From assembly GCF_000152625.1 (NCBI RefSeq), contig NZ_CH724156.1:70966-134965 (forward strand): a stretch of DNA of 64,000 nt, in the 5' to 3' direction. The position numbers and the translations under genes are program-made. This document shows positions 9,849 to 17,158 of the stretch, piece after piece (within the stretch, counting starts at the first letter, position 1; the number at the start of each line of letters is the position of its first letter). Below the pieces are notes generated by a model, which saw only the letters and a list, made by a program, of their open reading frames with translations, searched no databases and was not told where the DNA came from. This DNA is from Roseovarius nubinhibens ISM. Lineage in GTDB: Bacteria > Pseudomonadota > Alphaproteobacteria > Rhodobacterales > Rhodobacteraceae.

Positions 9849-10283
9849 ATGTTGTCAAAACTCTTTTCCTTCCACGCGCCCAGCGCCAAGGAACCCGCCC
9901 CCAAGCCGGATGAACGCACCGCTTTGGGCGCTTTGATGGTGCGCGTCGCGAAATCCGACCGCAACTATAAATTCGAGGAAATCAGCGCCATCGACCGCCT
10001 CTTGGGCCGGTTCTTCGGGCTCAAGCCGATCGAGGCGGCCAAGCTCCGGGCGCTGTGCGAAAAGATCGAGGCCAACGCCCCCGCCACCGAGGAATTCGCC
10101 CAGATCATCCGCGATCACGTCGATTTCCAGCACCGGATCGAGGCCCATGAGGCGCTCTGCGAAGTGATGCTCGCCGATGGCTCGGCCACGGTGGAAGAGC
10201 TCGAAATCATCGACCGCTCGCGCGTGGCCCTCGGGCTGAGCGAGGCCGATTGCGCCGCCGCCCGCGACCGGGTCTCGGCCTGA
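9849..10283 (+). CDS. TerB-like protein, first of a pair
   Basis: Encodes 144 residues. The all-helical TerB pattern is clear: ALMVRVAKSDRNYKFEEISAI near the front and VMLADGSATVEELEII near the end, acidic helix-turn segments of the TerB/DjlA metal-binding type. TerB domains occur in tellurite-resistance and stress modules, and their biochemical role is not settled. No Shine-Dalgarno is visible; CATAGACTTAGCCC precedes the ATG, so a leaderless message is possible. Three bases separate it from the second TerB-like gene. An inverted repeat (9797-9823) sits upstream. Confidence 0.78.
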   Translation: MLSKLFSFHAPSAKEPAPKPDERTALGALMVRVAKSDRNYKFEEISAIDRLLGRFFGLKPIEAAKLRALCEKIEANAPATEEFAQIIRDHVDFQHRIEAHEALCEVMLADGSATVEELEIIDRSRVALGLSEADCAAARDRVSA

Positions 10284-10286
10284 CCG

Positions 10287-10727
10287 ATGTTTGCTGAGTT
10301 TCTCAACCGCCTGACCGCGCCCGCCCCCGCGCCCCTCGGGGCCGAAGACGCCCGGCTGGCGCTCGCCGCCCTGCTGGTCCGCGTCGCCCGCACCGATGGG
10401 CAATATGATCCCGAGGAGCGCCGTCGCATCGACCGCATTCTCGTCACCCGCTACGGGCTCACCGCCCCCGCCGCCGAGGATCTGCGCGCCCGCGCCGAAA
10501 CGCTCGAGGCCGAGGCCCCCGACACCGTTCGCTTCACCCGCGCCATCAAGGACAGCGTCGCCTATGAGGACCGCGCCGCGGTGATCGAGGCGCTGTGGTC
10601 CGTGGTGCTCGCAGATGGGGTGCGCGACGACGAGGAAAACGCGCTCCTGCGCCTTGTGGCGAGCCTTCTGGGCATCAGCGACATGGACAGCAATCTCGCC
10701 CGGCAACGCGCCGAAGCGGCGCGATGA
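10287..10727 (+). CDS. TerB-like protein, second of a pair
   Basis: Encodes 146 residues, also of TerB type: ALLVRVARTDGQYDPEERRRI and ALWSVVLADGVRDDEENALL match the two acidic helix motifs of its neighbour, so the two probably arose by duplication. It starts three bases after the first gene stops, and its own stop overlaps the next start as ATGA, indicating translational coupling of three genes. Cytoplasmic, no signal or membrane segment. No tellurite genes (terC, terD, terZ) are nearby. Confidence 0.78.
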   Translation: MFAEFLNRLTAPAPAPLGAEDARLALAALLVRVARTDGQYDPEERRRIDRILVTRYGLTAPAAEDLRARAETLEAEAPDTVRFTRAIKDSVAYEDRAAVIEALWSVVLADGVRDDEENALLRLVASLLGISDMDSNLARQRAEAAR

Positions 10728-11482
10728 TCGCCAGCCTGCCGATGTATGACCGTCCCGAGCTGCGGGACGCCCATGACGCCTATTGGCAGCTGATCTCGCA
10801 AAATCTCGGCGCGGGTGCCCCCGCCACGCTCACCCGCGACGGCGATCTCTGGGAGATCTGGCAATCCCCCGATCTGGTGCTGGCCCAGACCTGCGGCTTT
10901 CCCTATCGCGCCAGGCTCCATGACAAGGTGACGCTGGTCGGCACGCCGGATTATGGCCTGCCCGGCTGTCCCCCGGGCCATTACAACAGCGTGCTCATCG
11001 CCCGCGCCGAGGATCGCCGCGATCTGGCGGCGCTGGGCGAGGCGCGGTTCGCCTATAACGAAGCCATGTCGCAAAGCGGCTGGGCCGCCGCCGCGAGCCA
11101 TTTTGCCGAGGCGGGCCTGCCCCTCAACCCGGTGCTGCAAACCGGCGGTCACGCCCTCTCGGCCCATGCCGTGGCCTCTGGCGAGGCCGATCTCGCCGCC
11201 ATCGACGCGCTGAGCTGGGCGCTCTTTCTGCGCCATGAACCCGAGGTCGCCTCTGGCTTGCGCGAAGTGACCCGCACCGCGCCCACCCCCGCCCTGCCCT
11301 ATATCGCCCGCGCCGGTGCCGACGGCCCCGCCATATTCGACGCGATCCGCCGCGCCATCGACGCGCTCAGCCCCGATCACCGCGCAGCGCTGCACCTGCG
11401 CGGCATCTGCGTCATCTCGCCCGCCGCCTATCGCGCGGTGCCGACACCGCCGCCGCCGGGGCTCGCTGCCGTTTCGGGGTGA
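10724..11482 (+). CDS. PhnD-like substrate-binding-fold protein without signal peptide
   Basis: Encodes 252 residues from the ATG at 10724 that overlaps the previous stop. The sequence resembles the periplasmic binding fold of the PhnD family (phosphate/phosphite/phosphonate): LMYDRPELRDAHD-like opening, LTLVGTPDYGLPGC, YNSVLIAR, TGGHALSAHAVASGEADLAAIDALSW. The last motif is the typical second-lobe hinge region. There is no N-terminal signal peptide or lipobox, so it is predicted to stay in the cytoplasm, which is unusual for such a fold, and there is no phosphonate permease nearby. Ligand unknown. Confidence 0.7.
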   Translation: MIASLPMYDRPELRDAHDAYWQLISQNLGAGAPATLTRDGDLWEIWQSPDLVLAQTCGFPYRARLHDKVTLVGTPDYGLPGCPPGHYNSVLIARAEDRRDLAALGEARFAYNEAMSQSGWAAAASHFAEAGLPLNPVLQTGGHALSAHAVASGEADLAAIDALSWALFLRHEPEVASGLREVTRTAPTPALPYIARAGADGPAIFDAIRRAIDALSPDHRAALHLRGICVISPAAYRAVPTPPPPGLAAVSG

Positions 11483-11596
11483 CCCGGCGTCACTTTGGCC
11501 GCCAACGCCCCAAATCGCCCCTTTTGCAAGTTGCATTGCGCCAAATTTTCATTCCTATTGTCTGTCACACTCACGCCACAAGGAAATGGAACGGTT

Positions 11597-12373
11597 TTGA
11601 CAGAAACGCCTCCGGTCATCGAAATCCGCAACCTGCACAAGGCCTATGGCACGCTCGAAGTGATCAAGGGCGTGGACATCATGGCCCGCAAGGGCGACGT
11701 CATTTCCCTGATCGGCTCGTCCGGGTCCGGCAAATCCACCATCCTGCGCTGCGCCAACCTGCTCGAAGAGAGCCAGCAAGGCGAGATCCTGTTCAAGGGC
11801 GAACCCGTCCGCTGGAAAGGCACCGGTCTCAACCGCCACCCCGCCGATCCGAAACAGGTGCTGCGCATCCGCACCAATTTCTCCATGGTGTTCCAGCAGT
11901 TCAACCTCTGGGCCCATATGACCATCCTGCAAAACGTGATGGAGGCCCCGGTGACCGTGCTCGGCCGCGACCGCGCCGAGGTCGAGAAAAGCGCCCGCGC
12001 CTATCTCGACAAGGTGGGCATCGGCGACAAATGCGACGTCTACCCGGCCCAGCTCTCGGGCGGCCAGCAACAGCGCGCCGCCATCGCCCGCGCCCTCGCC
12101 ATGGAACCCGAAGCGCTGCTCTTTGACGAACCCACCTCGGCCCTCGACCCCGAGCTCGAACAAGAGGTGGTCAAGGTGATCCGCGACCTCGCCGCCGAGG
12201 GCCGCACCATGATGATCGTGACCCATGACATGAAGATGGCCGCCGATGTGAGCAGCCATGTCGTCTTCCTTCATGAAGGTCTGATCGAAGAACAAGGGCC
12301 GCCCGAAACCCTTTTCGGCGCGCCCACTTCCGAACGGCTCCGGCAGTTCCTCAGCTCGACGATGGCTGCCTGA
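11597..12373 (+). CDS. Polar amino acid ABC transporter, ATP-binding protein (HisP type)
   Basis: Encodes 258 residues from a TTG start; the open frame extends upstream to 11495, but those residues are unlike the family, and AAGGAA lies about 11 bases before the TTG. Motifs: Walker A GSSGSGKS (40-47), Q-loop in MVFQQFNLW, signature LSGGQQQR and Walker B LLFDEPTSALD. It energises the importer formed with the binding protein and the two permeases that follow. Family: histidine/lysine/arginine/ornithine and opine importers. It likely shares a promoter in the 114 bases before it. Confidence 0.92.
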   Translation: MTETPPVIEIRNLHKAYGTLEVIKGVDIMARKGDVISLIGSSGSGKSTILRCANLLEESQQGEILFKGEPVRWKGTGLNRHPADPKQVLRIRTNFSMVFQQFNLWAHMTILQNVMEAPVTVLGRDRAEVEKSARAYLDKVGIGDKCDVYPAQLSGGQQQRAAIARALAMEPEALLFDEPTSALDPELEQEVVKVIRDLAAEGRTMMIVTHDMKMAADVSSHVVFLHEGLIEEQGPPETLFGAPTSERLRQFLSSTMAA

Positions 12374-12416
12374 CCCGCCCACCCCAAGTAAAAAAGTAAT
12401 CTAGGGAGACTACCAC

Positions 12417-13133
12417 ATGAAAACCATCCTGCTTTCCACCGCCGCTCTGGCGCTGACCGCGGGCTTTGCGCTGGCGGACACCGTGCGCATGGGCACCGAA
12501 GGTGCCTACCCTCCGTATAACTTCATCAACGACGCCGGCGAAGTCGACGGGTTCGAGCGCGAGCTGGGCGACGAGCTGTGCAAACGCGCCGAGCTGACCT
12601 GCGAATGGGTCACCAACGAATGGGACAGCATCATCCCCAACCTGGTGTCCGGCAACTACGACACGATCATCGCGGGCATGTCGATCACCGACGAACGTGA
12701 CGAAGTCATCGACTTCACCCAGAACTACATCCCGCCAGAGGAATCGCTCTATGTCGCCCTCACCGATGATGTCGACATCATGGGCGTGATCGCCTCGCAA
12801 ACGAGCACGATCCAATCCTCCTACGTCGCCGAAAGCGGTGCCACCCTGCTCGAATTTGCCACCCCCGACGAAATGGTCGCGGCCGTGCGCAATGGTGAAG
12901 CAGACGCCGCCTTCTTCCAGGGCGCCTATCTCAAGCCGATCGTCGAAGAGAGCAGCGACCTGACCTTCGTCGGCGATCCGATCGCGCTCGGCGGCGGTGT
13001 CGGCATGGGCCTGCGCGAAAGCGATGGCGAGCTGCGCGAGAAATTCGATGCGGCCATCACCTCGATGAAAGAAGACGGCACGCTGAACACGCTGCTGACC
13101 AAATGGTTCGGCGAAAAGCAGAAAACCTTCTGA
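12417..13133 (+). CDS. Polar amino acid ABC transporter, periplasmic binding protein
   Basis: Encodes 238 residues with a signal peptide (residues 1-20, cleavage after ALA before DTVRMG) and a GGGAG site 8 bases before the ATG. The family-3 solute-binding pattern is clear: TEGAYPPYNFIN, GFERELGDELCKRA and WDSIIPNLVSGNYDTIIAGMSIT, which supply the arginine/glutamate-type contacts of lysine/arginine/ornithine or histidine binding proteins. Ligand likely a cationic or polar amino acid or opine. Followed by a stable hairpin before the permease genes, which commonly keeps binding-protein mRNA in excess. Confidence 0.92.
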   Translation: MKTILLSTAALALTAGFALADTVRMGTEGAYPPYNFINDAGEVDGFERELGDELCKRAELTCEWVTNEWDSIIPNLVSGNYDTIIAGMSITDERDEVIDFTQNYIPPEESLYVALTDDVDIMGVIASQTSTIQSSYVAESGATLLEFATPDEMVAAVRNGEADAAFFQGAYLKPIVEESSDLTFVGDPIALGGGVGMGLRESDGELREKFDAAITSMKEDGTLNTLLTKWFGEKQKTF

Positions 13134-13143
13134 TCTAACCTTC

Positions 13144-13169
13144 GGGCGCGGCGGATCCCTGCCGCGCCC
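13144..13169 (+). promoter_or_regulatory. mRNA hairpin between binding-protein and permease genes
   Basis: A perfect 9-bp stem GGGCGCGGC and GCCGCGCCC with an eight-base loop GGATCCCT, not followed by a T-run. It starts 11 bases after the binding-protein stop. Such hairpins typically stabilise the 3' end of the upstream message or partially terminate, giving more binding protein than permease. The role here is inferred from position. Confidence 0.7.
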
Positions 13170-13186
13170 CTCTCCTGCGTGGTCCC

Positions 13187-14071
13187 ATGTTTTCCTATTG
13201 CACCGATCCCGAGACCCTCTCCGGCCTGAGCTGGCTGTCGTGCTACCTGACCACGGGCAAGCATATGTCGCTCTATTATGCCGTGCCGACGGTGCTGCTG
13301 CTTTTGGCCCTCACCGCGCCGCTGGCGCTGGGCGTGGGCTTTCTCGGGGCGATGGCGGCCCGCGCCCGCTTTGCGCCGCTCTCCTGGGTCGGTAAATCCT
13401 ATATCGCCATCGTGCGCGGCGTGCCCGATGTGGCCTTTTTCCTCTTCTTCGTCATCGCGCTGGATCAGGCGCTGGAATGGCTCCTGCACAAGGCGCGCTG
13501 CCCCGACTGGCCCGAACCGGTCCGACAGGGCAATGATTTCGTCGTCTGTTCCGCGGCCAAGATCCCGCCCGGCACCGCGCCGCAATGGATCCACGAATCC
13601 TACGGGTTCATGCTCGCCGTGGTCACTTTTGCCATCGTCTTTGGCGCTTTCGTGGCCAATGTGCTCTTTGGCGCGATGCGCGCCGTGCCCCGGGCCCAGC
13701 TCGAAACCGCCGCCGCCTATGGCATGAACACCCGCCAGACCTTCTGGCGCATCCTCGTGCCCCAGATGTGGGTCTATGCCCTGCCCGGGCTCGGCAACCT
13801 CTGGATGGTGCTGATCAAGGCAACACCGCTGCTCTTCCTGCTCGGGGTCGAGGACATCGTCTATTGGGCCCGCGAACTGGGCGGCGCGAAAACCGCGCGC
13901 TTCTCCGACTATCCGCACCCCGACTGGCGCATGTGGTATTTCCTCGGGCTGCTGGTCTTCTACCTGATCTTCACCCGGATCTCGGAAATCTTCCTGGAAC
14001 GGCTGATGCAACGGCTGAGCCATGGTCAGGCCACGACCGGGGGCGAAGCTCTCAGAAAGGCCGACGCATGA
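13187..14071 (+). CDS. Polar amino acid ABC transporter, permease 1 (HisQ type)
   Basis: Encodes 294 residues with five or six hydrophobic segments. The permease EAA loop is visible as AQLETAAAYGMNTRQTFWRILVPQM. The family feature IVRGVPDVAFFLFFV in the second segment is also present. Relative to HisQ it has an insertion of about 45 residues (around 100-145, LLHKARCPDWPEPVRQ and on) between membrane segments. It overlaps the second permease by four bases (ATGA). It forms the inner-membrane channel with the next gene. Confidence 0.88.
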   Translation: MFSYCTDPETLSGLSWLSCYLTTGKHMSLYYAVPTVLLLLALTAPLALGVGFLGAMAARARFAPLSWVGKSYIAIVRGVPDVAFFLFFVIALDQALEWLLHKARCPDWPEPVRQGNDFVVCSAAKIPPGTAPQWIHESYGFMLAVVTFAIVFGAFVANVLFGAMRAVPRAQLETAAAYGMNTRQTFWRILVPQMWVYALPGLGNLWMVLIKATPLLFLLGVEDIVYWARELGGAKTARFSDYPHPDWRMWYFLGLLVFYLIFTRISEIFLERLMQRLSHGQATTGGEALRKADA

Positions 14072-14874
14072 GCTGCTGGCAAACCATCCAGGATTACGGC
14101 CTGCGCTCCATCGGCATCGGCGAACGGCTCTTGCCGCGCGACGGGTTTACCCTGTGCGAACAGATCACCCTGATCGGGTCGGGCATGCTGTGGAACATCT
14201 ATTTCGGCACGCTGGCGCTGGTCGCGGGGTTCTTCCTCGCCAACCTGCTCGCCGTGGCCAAGGCGGCACCCAGCCGCTGGGCCCGCAAACCGGCGGAATG
14301 GTTCATCTTCGTCTTCCGGGGCTCGCCGCTCTTCGTGCAGTTCTTCTTCGCCTATTTCCTCTTCCTCTCGCTGAAGCAGAGCTTTCCGATCTTCACCCCC
14401 TTCGCCTCGGCCTGGCTCGGGGCGCTGGTGGTGCTCTTCTTCAACACCGCCGCCTATTCCGCCGAGATTTTCTATGGCGCGCTGCGCTCGATCCCCAAGG
14501 GCGATGTCGAGGCGGCCGACGCCTATGGCTTTTCCGGCTGGCCGCGTTTTCGCCGCATCATCTGGCCGACCATGCTGCGGCTGGGCTGGCCCGCCTATAC
14601 CAATGAGGCGATCTTTCTCTTTCACGCCACGGTGCTGGTCTTCTTCTCGGGCTTCCCAAGCCGCCAGCAACGCGGCGATGCGCTCTATTACGCGAATTAC
14701 TTCGCCGACAAGACCTTCAACCCCTTCGTGGCCTACCCGATCCTCGCCGGCTATTTCATCCTGCTGACGCTGGTGGTGATCGCGATCTTTGGCCTGATCA
14801 ACCGCCGCCTCAACCGGCACCTGCCGCAAGAGGCCCGGCGCAAGCTGCGGATCAGACCCAACCTCATCCGCTAA
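14068..14874 (+). CDS. Polar amino acid ABC transporter, permease 2 (HisM type)
   Basis: Encodes 268 residues from the ATG overlapping the previous stop, with GAAAGG about 8 bases upstream. Membrane segments include VFRGSPLFVQFFFAYFLF and LGALVVLFFNTAAYSAEIF. The EAA loop is GDVEAADAYGFSGWPRFRRI, which contacts the ATPase. Partner of the preceding permease in one importer. A hairpin with a short T-run follows at 14900, closing the transporter unit before the amine catabolic operon. Confidence 0.9.
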   Translation: MSCWQTIQDYGLRSIGIGERLLPRDGFTLCEQITLIGSGMLWNIYFGTLALVAGFFLANLLAVAKAAPSRWARKPAEWFIFVFRGSPLFVQFFFAYFLFLSLKQSFPIFTPFASAWLGALVVLFFNTAAYSAEIFYGALRSIPKGDVEAADAYGFSGWPRFRRIIWPTMLRLGWPAYTNEAIFLFHATVLVFFSGFPSRQQRGDALYYANYFADKTFNPFVAYPILAGYFILLTLVVIAIFGLINRRLNRHLPQEARRKLRIRPNLIR

Positions 14875-14899
14875 ACGCCCCCGGAACCCGATGTTCATC

Positions 14900-14929
14900 G
14901 CCCCGACCACCGCGCGTGATCGGGGCTTT
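14900..14929 (+). terminator. Probable terminator after the ABC importer
   Basis: An 11-bp stem with one mismatch (GCCCCGACCAC with GTGATCGGGGC), loop CGCGC, followed by only three T residues. It lies 25 bases after the second permease. The short T-run makes it a weaker terminator than the one at 5607. Confidence 0.6.
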
Positions 14930-14976
14930 CGGGCGTCTCCCCAGAGCTGCCATTCACGCAAAATCCAGACTGTCGC

Positions 14977-15009
14977 GATACCGTCGTAATACCGACGTGT
15001 TACCGCAAC
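14977..15009 (+). repeat. Three 11-bp phased direct repeats, site A
   Basis: Three consecutive 11-mers, GATACCGTCGT, AATACCGACGT and GTTACCGCAAC, share the core NTACCGNCGT/NAC in exact 11-bp register. The block lies 80 bases before the first glutamine-synthetase-like gene, in the same orientation, six bases before a perfect palindrome. Related blocks are at 23979-24022 and 49407-49439. Spacing of about one helical turn would place all units on one face of the DNA; function unknown. Confidence 0.65.
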
Positions 15010-15015
15010 CGAAAT

Positions 15016-15029
15016 AATTTGATCAAATT
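15016..15029. promoter_or_regulatory. Operator-like palindrome upstream of the amine operon
   Basis: AATTTGATCAAATT is a perfect 14-bp palindrome ending 60 bases before the ATG at 15090. The identical 14-mer recurs at 16456. It probably binds a dimeric repressor of the operon, for example a PuuR-like regulator, but no regulator gene is present in the window and the protein is not identified. Confidence 0.7.
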
Positions 15030-15089
15030 CTGTTGCCTTGCGTCAAATCCCCGCTTAGGGTCGCGCCAAGACCAACAGGAAAATTTCAG

Positions 15090-16403
15090 ATGTCCCAAGA
15101 TCCGCATACGATCCGCGTCGCATTTTGCGACCTTAACGGGGTGATGCGTGGCAAACGCCTCCCCGGCGAATATGAGAGCAAGCTTGCAAAGGGCGCGGTC
15201 AAACTGCCCCTCTCGGCGGTCAATGTCGACGTCACCGGCGCCGATATCGAAGACAGCCCTCTCGTGTTCGAAACAGGCGATGCCGATGGCGTGCTGCTGC
15301 CCACCGGGCGCGGCCCGATGCCCCTGCCCTGGCTGGGCAGCGATCAACCGCTCTACCCGATGGAGCTGCGCCGCTCGCGCGAGGACGCCTTCGGCGCCGA
15401 CCCCCGCGCCGCGCTGCGCCGGGTGCTGACCCGCTATGAGGCGCGCGGCTGGTCCGTGCAGGCTGCGACCGAGCTCGAGTTTACCCTCGTGGACGACACC
15501 GGGGACGAGCTCGCCTGCGTCCGCAACCCGCAAAACGGCCAGCCCATCGAGATGCCCGAAGTCCTCGCGCTGAGCCATATGGACGCCTTTGATGCCTTCC
15601 TCACCGACCTCTATGAAGGGGCCGAGGAAATGGGCATCCCGGCCCAGACCGTGACCTCCGAGGCGGGCGTCGGCCAGTTCGAAATCACCCTCGATCATCA
15701 GGACGCTTTGCGCGCCGCCGATGACGCTTGGCTCTTCAAGGCGCTGATCCGTGGTTTGGCCCGAAAACATGGGCTTGCAGCCACGTTCATGGCGAAACCC
15801 TTTGGCGATGACGCGGGCAATGGCATGCATGTGCATTTCTCGATCTGGGGCGCCGGCGGTCAGAACATGATGGATGAAACCCATCCCGGCGGCGAAGAAC
15901 GGCTCCATGCCGCGCTGGCCGGCTGCCTCGCCGCGATGGCGGGCTCGACGCTGATCTTCGCGCCGCACGCCAATTCCTACGCAAGGCTGGTGCCCGGCGC
16001 CCATGCCCCCACCGCGATCTGCTGGGGTCAGGACAACCGCACCGCGGCGCTGCGCATCCCGATGGGCGGCCCCGGCAGCCGCCGCATCGAGAACCGCGTC
16101 GCGGGCGGCGACACCAACCCCTATCTGGTGCTCGCCGCCATCCTTGGCGCGGCGATCCACGGCATCGAAAACGGGCTGACCCCGCCGCCGCCCATCGAGG
16201 GCAACGCCTATGAGCAGGACCTGCCGCAGCTCGCCGCGAGCTGGACCGAGGCCATCGACCGCTTCGAGGCCGATCCGATCATGGCCGAGATCTTCGGCCC
16301 GCTCCTGCGCGACTGCCTCGTGCGCTGCAAACGCCAGGAGGTCGACATTCTCGCCGACGTGCCGCTCGAAGATCATTGGAAGACCTATCTCGACACGGCC
16401 TGA
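15090..16403 (+). CDS. puuA: Glutamine-synthetase-like amine gamma-glutamyl ligase (PuuA type), copy 1
   Basis: Encodes 437 residues; the ATG at 15090 is preceded by CAGGA, and the upstream open frame (from 15033) is not family-like. The C-terminal catalytic domain is that of the glutamine synthetase family: metal and ATP ligands in GVGQFEITLDHQ, NGMHVHFSIW, ICWGQDNRTAALRIP and RRIENRVAGGDTNPYLVLAA. The next genes are an amidotransferase, a second ligase and a PuuB-like oxidase, so it most likely couples glutamate to an amine (putrescine or another mono/polyamine) rather than making glutamine. Substrate inferred, not shown. Confidence 0.8.
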   Translation: MSQDPHTIRVAFCDLNGVMRGKRLPGEYESKLAKGAVKLPLSAVNVDVTGADIEDSPLVFETGDADGVLLPTGRGPMPLPWLGSDQPLYPMELRRSREDAFGADPRAALRRVLTRYEARGWSVQAATELEFTLVDDTGDELACVRNPQNGQPIEMPEVLALSHMDAFDAFLTDLYEGAEEMGIPAQTVTSEAGVGQFEITLDHQDALRAADDAWLFKALIRGLARKHGLAATFMAKPFGDDAGNGMHVHFSIWGAGGQNMMDETHPGGEERLHAALAGCLAAMAGSTLIFAPHANSYARLVPGAHAPTAICWGQDNRTAALRIPMGGPGSRRIENRVAGGDTNPYLVLAAILGAAIHGIENGLTPPPPIEGNAYEQDLPQLAASWTEAIDRFEADPIMAEIFGPLLRDCLVRCKRQEVDILADVPLEDHWKTYLDTA

Positions 16404-16455
16404 CGAAGAGCGCTACGATGCGCGGCACGGGCCCTCCCGGCCCGCCGCCAGATGG

Positions 16456-16469
16456 AATTTGATCAAATT
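16456..16469. promoter_or_regulatory. Second copy of the AATTTGATCAAATT palindrome
   Basis: An exact copy of the 14-bp palindrome at 15016, here in the 77-base gap between the first ligase gene and the amidotransferase gene, 11 bases before the GTG start. Two identical 14-mers 1.4 kb apart, both intergenic within one operon, point to a common regulator that may act both at the main promoter and at an internal site. Confidence 0.7.
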
Positions 16470-16480
16470 AAGGTGACCCA

Positions 16481-17158
16481 GTGAAAATCGGCATCCTCCA
16501 AACCGGCCACGGCACCCCCGAAATGATTTCGGCGCAGGGTGATATCGACCGGATGTTCATGAAACTGCTCGGCGCGCGGGGCTTTGACTTTGAAACCTTC
16601 GCCGTGGTCGACGGGATCTTTCCCGACACGGTCGAGGACGCCGATGGCTGGCTGATCACCGGCTCCAAACATGGCGCCTATGAGGATCACGACTGGATCC
16701 CGCCGCTCGAAGAGTTCATCCGCGCCGTCCATGCCGATGGCCGCCCGATGATCGGCGTTTGCTTTGGTCACCAGATCATCGCGCAGGCCATGGGCGGCAA
16801 GGTCGAGAAATTCTCCGGCGGCTGGTCCGTCGGCCACAAGAGCTATGAGATCGAGGGCGAAACCCACCATCTCAACGCCTGGCATCAGGATCAGGTGACC
16901 GAAGTGCCCGAAGGGGCCCGCGTCATCGGCCATAATGATTTCTGCGCCAATGCAGCGCTGATCTACGATGACCGTATCCTGACGATCCAGCCCCACCCCG
17001 AGTTCAACGCCGAGGTGATCGACCTGCTGATCCGCACCCGCGGTCCCGGCGTCGTCCCCGAAGAGCTGCTGCAATCCGCCACCGCACAGCTCGACAAAAA
17101 GACCGACAGCGACCGCTTCGCTGATCGGATGGAACAGTTTTTCAAACGAGGTGCCTGA
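16481..17158 (+). CDS. Class I glutamine amidotransferase, probable gamma-glutamyl amide hydrolase (PuuD role)
   Basis: Encodes 225 residues from a GTG start with AAGGTG shortly upstream. The triad of class I amidotransferases is intact: nucleophile C94 in IGVCFGHQ, and H172 and E174 in IQPHPEF. The sequence is closer to GMP-synthase-like stand-alone amidotransferases than to E. coli PuuD. In this operon the natural role is hydrolysis of the gamma-glutamyl product (for example gamma-glutamyl-GABA). Its stop overlaps the next start as TGATG, so it is translationally coupled to the second ligase. Confidence 0.78.
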   Translation: MKIGILQTGHGTPEMISAQGDIDRMFMKLLGARGFDFETFAVVDGIFPDTVEDADGWLITGSKHGAYEDHDWIPPLEEFIRAVHADGRPMIGVCFGHQIIAQAMGGKVEKFSGGWSVGHKSYEIEGETHHLNAWHQDQVTEVPEGARVIGHNDFCANAALIYDDRILTIQPHPEFNAEVIDLLIRTRGPGVVPEELLQSATAQLDKKTDSDRFADRMEQFFKRGA

